NCBI GenBank assembly: GCA_037443205.1
Contig: JBBIOU010000021.1
Coordinates: 1 to 61,425 of the forward strand
Origin: JBBIOU01 sp037443205
GTDB lineage: Bacteria; Bacteroidota; Bacteroidia; Flavobacteriales_D; UBA2798
Reading direction: 5' to 3'
Length of the DNA: 61,425 bases
The notes under the pieces are model-generated. The model did no database searches. It had not been told where the DNA came from and saw only the letters and a list, made by a program, of their open reading frames with translations. The position numbers and the translations under genes were made by a program. Positions 28,345 to 35,795 of the stretch are shown here, one piece after another (position 1 is the stretch's first letter; every line of letters starts with the position of its first letter).

Positions 28345-28368
28345 AATTAAGCGGACTCATGCTTAATT
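28345..28368. terminator. Possible bidirectional terminator between convergent genes
   Basis: An 8-bp stem AATTAAGC / GCTTAATT with an 8-base loop lies downstream of the receptor gene (stop 28266) and of the 44-residue minus-strand ORF (stop 28374). The T-tracts on either side are interrupted, so it would be weak. Confidence 0.4.
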
Positions 28369-28373
28369 TATCC

Positions 28374-28508
28374 TTATTGCTTTTCTATGTAAATCTTTTT
28401 TTTGCGATACTCACGTAATATTTTATCGGTTGCTTCTGTCTTGTTTATATTTAACAGCCTTAACGAAATGTTTAGCAACAAGCGTTGAGTTTTTAAATTT
28501 GTTTGCAT
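28374..28508 (-). CDS. Small ORF, 44 residues, basic
   Basis: The frame runs from ATG 28508 to TAA 28374 and begins MQTNLKTQRLLL. It encodes a basic, helix-prone peptide ending D-K-I-L-R-E-Y-R-K-K-K-I-Y-I-E-K-Q. There is no signal peptide and no recognised family. It lies just past the terminator at 28537-28572, on the same strand as the two Cys-rich micro-ORFs. Its start is not linked to a clear promoter box. It is a candidate only; a chance ORF of this size is possible. Confidence 0.35.
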   Translation of the reverse strand: MQTNLKTQRLLLNISLRLLNINKTEATDKILREYRKKKIYIEKQ

Positions 28509-28536
28509 ATTATTAATTTTTAAAAGTTTATGAAAT

Positions 28537-28572
28537 AAAAAAGGGCTGAATGGTTTTTGCCGTTTCAGCCCT
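28537..28572 (-). terminator. Intrinsic terminator after the 26-residue Cys-rich ORF
   Basis: A perfect 9-bp stem AGGGCTGAA / TTCAGCCCT with a 13-base loop is followed on the minus strand by six T. It starts 23 bases past the stop at 28595, which suggests a discrete short transcript ends here. Confidence 0.88.
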
Positions 28573-28594
28573 TGAACATTTTTTACGGGTTTGC

Positions 28595-28675
28595 TTAAGT
28601 GCTGTTATGGCATAGCATAATTGCGCAGTACATCATACAGCAACAGCAAGCATATATTTCATTTTTTTGCATCAT
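28595..28675 (-). CDS. Cys-rich micro-ORF, 26 residues
   Basis: The frame runs from ATG 28675 (or the next ATG, 28672) to TAA. The core is Y-A-C-C-C-C-M-M-Y-C-A-I-M-L-C-H: six Cys and five Met in 26 residues. No signal peptide and no known family. It lies between two intrinsic terminators on its own strand (28692-28721 upstream, 28537-28572 downstream), so the transcript would be under 200 bases. I see no TAnnTTTG box in front of it, so it may rely on read-through from the upstream micro-ORF. Similar Cys/Met clusters in the neighbouring 28-residue ORF argue against chance. Possible roles are soft-metal binding or a redox peptide; both are speculation. Confidence 0.5.
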   Translation of the reverse strand: MMQKNEIYACCCCMMYCAIMLCHNST

Positions 28676-28691
28676 CAATTTGTTTTAAAAT

Positions 28692-28721
28692 AAAAAAACC
28701 CCTCACGTAGCAACGGAGGGG
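28692..28721 (-). terminator. Intrinsic terminator after the 28-residue Cys-rich ORF
   Basis: The stem CCCCTC / GAGGGG extends inward, past one bulged base, by CGT / ACG around a 4-base loop. A run of seven T follows on the minus strand. It starts 24 bases past the stop at 28745. Confidence 0.88.
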
Positions 28722-28744
28722 GGAGTATGTTTATTAATTTTTAT

Positions 28745-28831
28745 TTATTTTGAAAAAGAATTACCCTCCGTGTTATTGGTACAACAACACATCAAACAAC
28801 ACATATTTGTTTTGTTTAAAGAGTAATTCAT
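28745..28831 (-). CDS. Cys-rich micro-ORF, 28 residues
   Basis: The frame runs from ATG 28831 to TAA 28745. The middle reads N-M-C-C-L-M-C-C-C-T-N-N-T-E-G-N: five Cys within seven residues. A second ATG at 28804 would give a 19-residue peptide beginning M-C-C-L-M-C-C-C. It has the best promoter in this spacer (TTTG-N20-TATATTTG, 28836-28867) and its own intrinsic terminator, so it looks like a real monocistronic gene of about 120 bases. With the first ATG the mRNA would be essentially leaderless. It follows the stop of the BadF-type kinase gene. Function unknown. Confidence 0.6.
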   Translation of the reverse strand: MNYSLNKTNMCCLMCCCTNNTEGNSFSK

Positions 28832-28835
28832 ACAG

Positions 28836-28867
28836 CAAATATATAAATATTATCAAAATGTATCAAA
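28836..28867 (-). promoter_or_regulatory. Promoter of the 28-residue Cys-rich ORF
   Basis: On the minus strand TTTG (28867-28864) is separated by exactly 20 bases from TATATTTG (28843-28836), a full match to the Bacteroidota consensus. The -33 box overlaps the last codons of the kinase gene. The ATG is 4 bases past the -7 box. Confidence 0.75.
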
Positions 28868-29714
28868 CTAATTTTTTGGAGTGATAATTTTTTAACCCCT
28901 CCATAGGTTTTAACATAATATTTTCACAAATCAATCCGCTTTCCAAACAGCTATTTATAAATATGTCTTTAAAATACCAGGCAACAGAACCAACACCATA
29001 AACTTTGTAATCGAGGTAGTTATTATATTTATGCAGATATCTATTAATAAATTCGTTAAATGCATTTTTTACAATTTTTTGTAAAGAAGGGTCATCTATA
29101 TTATTGCCTATAAACTTAGTAAAACCGGCAAGAAATCTATTCGCAAAAGGCTTGTTATATATATTGTCTAATATTTCGTTTAAAGATAAAGGATAATCTT
29201 TATAAAACTTTTGTATAAGATGTTGAGGTAATTTTTCTTCCAAAACATCTTTTAATAAAATTTTGCCTAAATAAGCGCCACTGCCTTCGTCACCTAAAAT
29301 ATAACCCAGAGAAATTTGTGTGTCTGTAATTTTTTCTCCATCAAATATGCACGAATTAGAACCCGTACCTAAAATTACAACAATACCCTTACGATTCATG
29401 CAAACGGCACGTGCAGCAGCTAATAAATCGCTCGCAACTTCAATATTTGCCTTTGTATATATTTTACTGAGCCAACTTTTTACTTCTTTTTGCTTTTGCT
29501 CTGCTCCACAACCTGCGCCATAAAAATATACCTCGTTTATATGGTGTTGTTGTATTTTCAGTTTATGATTAACCTCGTTTTTTAAAACATCCGTAAAAAA
29601 TTCATTATTAATATGATAAGGATTTAATCCTATACTTTGAGTTTGATTGGTATTTTCCTTATCAATTAATAACCAATCGGTTTTGGTAGATCCGCTATCG
29701 GCTATAAGTATCAT
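28863..29714 (-). CDS. BadF/BadG/BcrA/BcrD-type ATPase, N-acetylglucosamine kinase-like
   Basis: The 283-residue protein has an ASKHA-fold phosphate-1 motif (I-A-D-S-G-S-T-K-T-D-W near residues 4-14), G-A-G-C-G-A near 68, the G-T-G-S-N-S-C adenosine motif near 117-123 and G-D-E-G-S-G-A-Y-L-G near 143-152. This is the BadF/BcrA branch that includes eukaryotic-like N-acetylglucosamine kinases, and the length fits a sugar kinase rather than the benzoyl-CoA reductase activator. It probably phosphorylates an amino sugar recovered from cell-wall or chitin breakdown. No sugar operon is adjacent. Confidence 0.85.
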   Translation of the reverse strand: MILIADSGSTKTDWLLIDKENTNQTQSIGLNPYHINNEFFTDVLKNEVNHKLKIQQHHINEVYFYGAGCGAEQKQKEVKSWLSKIYTKANIEVASDLLAAARAVCMNRKGIVVILGTGSNSCIFDGEKITDTQISLGYILGDEGSGAYLGKILLKDVLEEKLPQHLIQKFYKDYPLSLNEILDNIYNKPFANRFLAGFTKFIGNNIDDPSLQKIVKNAFNEFINRYLHKYNNYLDYKVYGVGSVAWYFKDIFINSCLESGLICENIMLKPMEGLKNYHSKKLV

Positions 29715-29819
29715 GTTTGTTCATTTAAAGCTCTAAAATACCATAAAAAGGGTATTGTAATGTAAGCTGCACGAAAATAGTTTTGCGCAAAAATCATAAC
29801 ATTTTAAATATTACATACT

Positions 29820-32012
29820 GTGAATCATAAACTCATACTTCTAATTGTCATGTTGGGTATTACAATAATTGGCAGAGCTACCCATGAAGATACTACAAAA
29901 ACCATAAAACTGAAAGAAGTTAGTATTACAGATAATAAAAAAAGTAGTTTAGCACAAATGCCTGAACAAAAAGACGGAGTTATATATACCGGCAAAAAAA
30001 CCGAGGTTATATTATTAAACAAGGTTAATGCTGATTTGTCAACCAATAATACCCGTCAGATATTCGCAAAAATACCGGGAATTAATATTTGGGAAAATGA
30101 TGGCTCGGGAACACAAGTAGCAATATCTACACGCGGATTAAATCCTAATCGTTCGTGGGAATTTAATGTTCGACAAAACGGATATGACATAAGCTCGGAA
30201 GTATTTGGCTATCCCGAAGCTTACTATCAACCCCCCATGGAAGCATTAGAAAAAATTGAATTAATCAGAGGGGCTTCCTCATTAAGTTTTGGTCCTCAGT
30301 TTGGTGGTTTGTTAAACTACGTTATTAAAAGCGGCAACAAAGAAAAACCCATAGAAATAGAATCGCGTCAAACCATAGGTTCGTATAATTTATTTAATTC
30401 TTATAATGCCATTGGTGGTACCATAAAAAAAATAAATTATTACGCTTATTTTCATACACGCTCGGCTGATGGCTGGAGACAAAACAGCGCTTACCGAACG
30501 TACAGCGGTTACCTTTCCATAAATTACCAGGCCAGCAAAAAATTATCCTTTGGTTTAGAATATACTAAAATGTCTTACCTTAATCAACAAGCCGGTGGAT
30601 TAACCGATAGCATGTTTCAGGTAAATCATCGCCAATCTATAAGAGCACGCAATTGGTTTAGCACCCCCTGGAATGTAGGTGCCGTAAAAGCCGATTATCA
30701 AATTTCTGAAAACAGCAATATACACTTAAGAATATTTACTCTCTTATCGCAACGCAACAGCGTTGGATTTTTGAAAACCATTCTGATACAAGATACTATA
30801 AATCCTATTTTAAATGCTTACAATGCCAGGCAGGTTGACCGCGATAGGTACGAAAACTATGGAGCAGAATTAAGATATATGTTAAAATATAAATTCCTGC
30901 AATCTAACCACACGCTTACGGCAGGTGTGCGATACTACACCGGAACTACCTACCGCAAACAAGGAGGTATTGGAACTACCGGTAATAATTTTGATTTAAC
31001 AATTACTTCCTTAAACAACGGCAAAGAATACACCCGCGAAATGAATTACCAAACATTAAATTATGCCGTGTTTGCCGAAAACAAATTTACTATTGGTAAA
31101 AAACTCAATATTGTGCCCGGCATACGATACGAAAATTTAGTAAATACCTCGGTTGGTCATATTAATACATCTGCAACCGGAGAAATTGCACCTAATTCGC
31201 GTTTAAGAAATTTTGTGCTCTTTGGCACAGGCATAGAATATTTAATCAGCCAAACCACTCATCTTTATGCTAATTACTCACAAGCTTACCGGCCGGTTAC
31301 ATTTTCTGAATTAACCCCATCAGCCACCAACGAAATAATTGACCAAAAGCTCAAAGACATGAACGGCTATAATGTTGATTTAGGTTACAGAGGTCGTATA
31401 AAAGATTTTTTGCAATTTGATGCAGGAGTATTTTATTTATCATATAATAACCGCATAGGTACTTACACCTTAAACGGAAATCCTTATAAAACAAACATCG
31501 GTGCTTCCGAATCTAAAGGTATTGAAAGCTTTATAGAATTTGACCCGATAGCAATTTTTAATTCAAAACCCAGGTATGGAAATATTTTACTTTTTGCATC
31601 CTATGCCTATATAGAAGCCAAGTATATACAGTGGAATAATCCGCTAACGGCTAACACCATAGAAAAAAATTGGGTAGAATATGCGCCTAATACCATTACA
31701 CGTACGGGTATAACTTATATCTGTAATTATTTATCAGCTACATTACAATACAGCTATACCGGAAAATTTTATACCGATGCTCAAAATACCTTAAAGGCTA
31801 ACCCAGCCGCTACAGCAGGAATGATAAATGCCTATCAAGTTATAGATTTTAATTTTGCTTATACTTTTGCAAAGAAATATACAATTACAGCAGGTATAAA
31901 TAATTTAACAAACGAACGATATGCAACCAGACGTGCTGCAGGTTATCCGGGGCCGGGATTAATACCGGGTAATGCTCGCACTTTATATTTTACACTGCAA
32001 ACAGTTTTTTAG
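29820..32012 (+). CDS. TonB-dependent receptor, FecA-like
   Basis: The 730-residue protein has a short signal peptide (ending near G-R-A-T) and no carboxypeptidase-like domain. Its plug reads I-F-A-K-I-P-G-I-N-I-W-E-N-D-G, then S-T-R-G-L-N-P-N-R-S, I-E-L-I-R-G-A-S-S-L-S-F-G-P-Q-F-G-G. A barrel follows, ending Y-F-T-L-Q-T-V-F. This is the FecA-type plug seen in ferric-citrate and related siderophore receptors. The start is GTG at 29820. It stands alone; no anti-sigma or sigma gene is adjacent, so FecIR-type control is not evident. Confidence 0.88.
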   Translation: MNHKLILLIVMLGITIIGRATHEDTTKTIKLKEVSITDNKKSSLAQMPEQKDGVIYTGKKTEVILLNKVNADLSTNNTRQIFAKIPGINIWENDGSGTQVAISTRGLNPNRSWEFNVRQNGYDISSEVFGYPEAYYQPPMEALEKIELIRGASSLSFGPQFGGLLNYVIKSGNKEKPIEIESRQTIGSYNLFNSYNAIGGTIKKINYYAYFHTRSADGWRQNSAYRTYSGYLSINYQASKKLSFGLEYTKMSYLNQQAGGLTDSMFQVNHRQSIRARNWFSTPWNVGAVKADYQISENSNIHLRIFTLLSQRNSVGFLKTILIQDTINPILNAYNARQVDRDRYENYGAELRYMLKYKFLQSNHTLTAGVRYYTGTTYRKQGGIGTTGNNFDLTITSLNNGKEYTREMNYQTLNYAVFAENKFTIGKKLNIVPGIRYENLVNTSVGHINTSATGEIAPNSRLRNFVLFGTGIEYLISQTTHLYANYSQAYRPVTFSELTPSATNEIIDQKLKDMNGYNVDLGYRGRIKDFLQFDAGVFYLSYNNRIGTYTLNGNPYKTNIGASESKGIESFIEFDPIAIFNSKPRYGNILLFASYAYIEAKYIQWNNPLTANTIEKNWVEYAPNTITRTGITYICNYLSATLQYSYTGKFYTDAQNTLKANPAATAGMINAYQVIDFNFAYTFAKKYTITAGINNLTNERYATRRAAGYPGPGLIPGNARTLYFTLQTVF

Positions 32013-32102
32013 ACTTATTAGTATAATTACTTTTTAGGGTTAAAACATTATTTCAAATTTTATTGCAATGCACTATTTTAAAAAACAACCACCATCGGTT
32101 TA

Positions 32103-32903
32103 TTATGGCAATACAATAAATTTAGTATCTTTAGTTACACAGGCAAAGTAGCCTAAGGCACCATTATTCAGATTTGTTGGAGGATTGGCAGGTATCGGAT
32201 CAAATGGTCCTCCGCTGGCTTGAGTTTGATTTGCAATGGCATTCAGATAATCGTAATATTTTTTATCAATGCATTGTATTTGTACGGTAGCAGTATCACC
32301 GCTTTGATAATTATAAGGTACTTGCGTAACTATATACGAACCTTGCACTTGGGCATCATCGGTAACAAAATATTTAAACGGGTCGGTTTGTATAACTCCA
32401 TTTTTCCAAAAAATAAAACGGTAATAATCGTTGAAATTTGGATTATCCTGAGCATTGAGTATTACGTTATAACCTTCTTCAATAAATGCAGAGGCCTGGT
32501 TATAAATATAAGTTATACTATCTAACAGCATTTTATTTGCCGGCATGGTACTTTGTGCATTATATTCTTTACCCTCAAATATTATTTTTAAAAAATAGGT
32601 TCTGCCTAATACAGCCTGTTTGTTGCTGCCGGTTTGATAAAAGCCGTTCCCGGAATAAAAAAGTGTGTCGGTATTCCCTGTATCATCGCTGATATAAACC
32701 TGAGCTGTGCTTACAGGTGGATTGTTATCGGCAAAATAGGGCGCCAGTAAAGTTAATCGAACCTTAAATGGCTCTGTATTGTCGGATATAAGCGACTCAA
32801 CTACCAGGCGGGTTTCCTCATCCTTTAAATCAATTTTTATAACTTTTTGACAAGATGAAAATAGGACTAACGATATTATGCTAATTAAAAACAGTTTATT
32901 CAT
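32103..32903 (-). CDS. DUF4249 family lipoprotein
   Basis: The 266-residue protein has a lipobox L-F-S-S-C with Cys at residue 18 and the opening Q-K-V-I-K-I-D-L typical of DUF4249, followed by a beta-sandwich-like body. DUF4249 genes are nearly always next to a TonB receptor in Bacteroidota. They are thought to be the surface lipoprotein partner (SusD-like in position, unrelated in sequence). Here the receptor lies 4 bases upstream on the same strand, so the two form an operon. Confidence 0.88.
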   Translation of the reverse strand: MNKLFLISIISLVLFSSCQKVIKIDLKDEETRLVVESLISDNTEPFKVRLTLLAPYFADNNPPVSTAQVYISDDTGNTDTLFYSGNGFYQTGSNKQAVLGRTYFLKIIFEGKEYNAQSTMPANKMLLDSITYIYNQASAFIEEGYNVILNAQDNPNFNDYYRFIFWKNGVIQTDPFKYFVTDDAQVQGSYIVTQVPYNYQSGDTATVQIQCIDKKYYDYLNAIANQTQASGGPFDPIPANPPTNLNNGALGYFACVTKDTKFIVLP

Positions 32904-32907
32904 TTTT

Positions 32908-35256
32908 TTAAAATTTAAAGTTCCAGGTTATTGATGGTATTAACTTAAACAAGGTTGTTTGTACAGCTTCGGTTCTTCCGGTTGGGTTTCCGTTTTCGTC
33001 TTTTTGTTGTCTGAAAGTAATTGAGAAGGCATTGGCGCGGTTATAAAAATTATAAACTGAAAAATTCCACGAACTTTCAAACCTGCGTTTTTCTTTTTTC
33101 TTTCCGTTGATGGTTAATGATAAATCGCCTCTGTGATAAGCAGGCATACGGTAATTACTTCTGCGCGGATAAAAAGCCAGTATTTCTCCGTCAAACTCAT
33201 ATCTGCCTCCGGGAAAAGTTACGGCATTACCGGTGGCATACACCCAGGTAAGACTTAATGAGATGCGCTCGGTAAATTTATAAGTGCTAACAAACGAAAT
33301 ATTATGCCTGCGATCATTTTTTACTGCGTAAGGCTCATTGTTATTTATTCCCTCTACCTGACGCATGGTTTTAGAGAGTGTATAGGCAATCCATCCGGTT
33401 AATTTGCCGTTATTTTTCATTATCAAAAATTCTGAACCATAACTCCATCCCTTGCCAAATAAAAGCTCTCTCTCAATCAAACGATTAAATACAAGATTTG
33501 CATTATCCCTGTAATCTATTTGATTTTTCATGTCTTTATAATACAATTCTACCGAGTATTCCCATCCTTTTTTAAGGGTATGAAAAAAGCCGAGGGCATA
33601 TTGGTCACTAATCTGTGGTTTGATATGTAAACCACTGGGTACCCATAAATCGGTTGGAAAGGTAGTAGCTGAATTAGATAATTGATGAATAAACTGGTAA
33701 GTATGATCCCAGGAAGTTTTTAAAGCCATATTTTCGTTTAATGAATAAGAAAGTGCTATACGAGGTTCAGGACCGTAATATGATTTTATTTTTTTCAAAG
33801 ATGCAAATTCTAAAGTGTCGGTTACGGGTAAATCGGGGTTTGTTTTATCCCACAGGTATTCGGTACTTTTACCTAATACATCAAATGCGGTAAAACGCAG
33901 GCCATAGCGTATATCCAATCGTTTTTTAAAGGTATATTTGTGGTCTATATATACGGATGATTCCAAAGCATTTTTAGAAGGCAATATATCGGTTTGGAAG
34001 ATAGAGGTAGAGCGTATGGGTTCAAATTTTCCGGGGGAAAATTTATGCCACACGGTTTGTCCGCCAAAATAAATAGTGCTGTTGGGATTTGCATAGTATG
34101 CATAATCGGCTTTTAAACCAATATCGTCTATACCCGATTTTACTGAGAAATTTTGTGTTTCAGATACATCTATGTTTATACCATAATCAAAGTTTGAATA
34201 AATAAGTGTAATGTTGCTGAACAATTTAGAACCATAAATATGATTCCATCTGAGTGTGGCTGTAGCATTGCCCCAATCAAATCCAAATAAATTAGCTAAT
34301 CCCAGTACATCCCGACCAAAATAACCTGAAAGATATATCCTGTCTTTATCACTTAATTTGTAGTTTGCTTTAGCGTTAAAATCGTAAAAATACAAGGTGT
34401 TGTTGCGCAAATCTTTATTGGGCGAGAGTTTTAAAAACAAATCGGCATAAGTTCTTCTGCCCGAAATGATAAACGAACTTTTTTCTTTTTGTATAGGGCC
34501 TTCTAAAGTAAGTCGGCTTGAGATTAACCCGATTCCTCCGCTACCCGAAAATTTTTTGTTGTTACCATCCCGCATACGTATATCAAGTAATGATGATAAA
34601 CGCCCACCGTATTTTGCGGGGATGCCTCCTTTGTATATATCTACATCTTTTATGGCATCGGCATTAAAAACCGAAAAGAAACCAAACAAATGCGAGGCAT
34701 TGTAAACAGTTGCTTCATCCAGTAAAATAAGATTTTGATCGTTGGCTCCTCCACGTACATTAAAACCTGCATTACCTTCTCCTGCTGCTTGTATGCCGGG
34801 TAGCAATTGTATTGATTTTAGTAAATCAACTTCTCCGAATAATGCAGGTAATTCTTTTGCTTTGGCTACTTCAAGTGTAAGCATGCTGATAGGCTTTTCT
34901 TGCGCGGTTTTTGTTTTCTCTGCCGTAACTTCAACTTCCTGCAATTCAATATCCTCTGTGTTTAACTCTACATTTAGCGTAATGTTTTTATTTAATATCA
35001 CCGATTGCTCAGTAGCTTTGTAGCCAACAAAACTATAAGTAACAGTATAGCTTCCTTCGGGCAAGGTAAGAGAATAAAACCCGTAACTGTTGGTTACGGT
35101 GCCTTTGCCAAGGCTTTTTACGGCTATGGTTGCCCCGATTATTTCTTCTCCGTTTTTTTTATCCTTAACATATCCGCTCAGGGTATATTTATTTTGTGCC
35201 GATATTGAAATGGCTGTGAGTAGAAGCAAGCATAAGGTAAGTGTGTTTTTCATCAT
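32908..35256 (-). CDS. TonB-dependent receptor with carboxypeptidase-like domain, DUF4249 partner
   Basis: The 782-residue protein has a signal peptide (M-K-N-T-L-T-L-C-L-L-L-L-T-A-I-S-I-S-A-Q), a CarboxypepD-reg-like domain (about 22-105), a plug with G-E-V-D-L-L-K-S-I-Q-L-L-P-G-I-Q and F-N-V-R-G-G-A-N-D-Q-N-L-I-L-L-D-E-A, and a barrel ending W-N-F-K-F. The G-G-A-N-D-Q-N plug is the form usually paired with DUF4249. The open frame continues upstream to 35376 but those codons precede the signal peptide. The paired ATGs at 35256 and 35253 are the likely start. A TACATTTG box (minus, 35311-35304) lies 47 bases upstream. Confidence 0.9.
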   Translation of the reverse strand: MMKNTLTLCLLLLTAISISAQNKYTLSGYVKDKKNGEEIIGATIAVKSLGKGTVTNSYGFYSLTLPEGSYTVTYSFVGYKATEQSVILNKNITLNVELNTEDIELQEVEVTAEKTKTAQEKPISMLTLEVAKAKELPALFGEVDLLKSIQLLPGIQAAGEGNAGFNVRGGANDQNLILLDEATVYNASHLFGFFSVFNADAIKDVDIYKGGIPAKYGGRLSSLLDIRMRDGNNKKFSGSGGIGLISSRLTLEGPIQKEKSSFIISGRRTYADLFLKLSPNKDLRNNTLYFYDFNAKANYKLSDKDRIYLSGYFGRDVLGLANLFGFDWGNATATLRWNHIYGSKLFSNITLIYSNFDYGINIDVSETQNFSVKSGIDDIGLKADYAYYANPNSTIYFGGQTVWHKFSPGKFEPIRSTSIFQTDILPSKNALESSVYIDHKYTFKKRLDIRYGLRFTAFDVLGKSTEYLWDKTNPDLPVTDTLEFASLKKIKSYYGPEPRIALSYSLNENMALKTSWDHTYQFIHQLSNSATTFPTDLWVPSGLHIKPQISDQYALGFFHTLKKGWEYSVELYYKDMKNQIDYRDNANLVFNRLIERELLFGKGWSYGSEFLIMKNNGKLTGWIAYTLSKTMRQVEGINNNEPYAVKNDRRHNISFVSTYKFTERISLSLTWVYATGNAVTFPGGRYEFDGEILAFYPRRSNYRMPAYHRGDLSLTINGKKKEKRRFESSWNFSVYNFYNRANAFSITFRQQKDENGNPTGRTEAVQTTLFKLIPSITWNFKF

Positions 35257-35424
35257 GTCTGTAATCTGGCCTTTAAAACAACTCAGTATGTTTTTTGTTT
35301 GGCCAAATGTATTATTACATTGTAAAGTGACAGTTATTTTTTTACATATAAGGTTAAATACCTTGTTTGTCGGCAACTTTTAAATCCCTCATTAAAATAA
35401 TTTTTCATTACCCCATTTACATCA

Positions 35425-35460
35425 AATAGTTCGGCTCATACTTCGCCTTCTATTGATTAA
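35425..35460 (+). repeat. Dispersed hairpin repeat, family 1, copy B
   Basis: Begins AATAGTTCGGCTCATAC and ends CTATTGATTAA; the arms AATAG and CTATT pair. It differs from copy C at four positions in 36. Confidence 0.7.
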
Positions 35461-35595
35461 GTTGTAATAAATATTTCCTCTGTATAATTTCTGTTATGAT
35501 GTTATCAATAGCTGTGTTTTTTCTTACTGATTTGGCAAACTCAAAATCTAATGCCAACTTACTATATACAAAAGGCATGATATTCATTTATCCCA

Positions 35596-35619
35596 CATTA
35601 CGCATTAGCATGCGTAATG
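35596..35619. repeat. Palindromic repeat, family 2, copy 1
   Basis: A 10-bp perfect stem CATTACGCAT / ATGCGTAATG with loop TAGC. A second copy with nearly the same stem lies at 37590, on the other side of fumC. Confidence 0.65.
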
Positions 35620-35795
35620 CTCGCCTGATGGCGGATAACCCAAATCCCACACGATACTCAACACACTCAGTCCGCCACTGGCGGAAAATTTGGATTTATT
35701 TCAAATTTCTAATGCTGAATTTGGGTTTATTATTTTTTAGGACGAAGACAACAAACGTTGAATTTAATAAAAATAAAAGTTTTTTTAGAGCCTAA

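Larger units (their letters stand above)
35257..35795. other. 539-bp spacer rich in hairpins, no convincing gene
   Basis: It holds a possible -7 box for the receptor gene, one family 1 hairpin (35425-35460), one family 2 palindrome (35596-35619) and further small inverted repeats: CGCC/GGCG around 35622-35633 and TCCGCC/GGCGGA at 35671-35685. The 99-codon plus-strand frame at 35496-35795 runs through these repeats and shows no domain, so I do not call it. Confidence 0.6.

Noticed and set aside
28595..28831. Reading the Cys-rich ORFs as transcription-attenuation leaders for a Cys pathway
   Set aside because: No Cys-metabolism operon lies downstream on that strand; after the second terminator only a 44-codon ORF and a convergent gene follow.
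35257..35376. 40-codon N-terminal extension of the DUF4249-partner receptor
   Set aside because: It lies before the signal peptide and holds a likely -7 box (35304-35311).
35496..35795. 99-codon plus-strand frame in the spacer left of fumC
   Set aside because: It runs through the hairpin repeats, has no domain or export signal and no promoter box; treated as chance.
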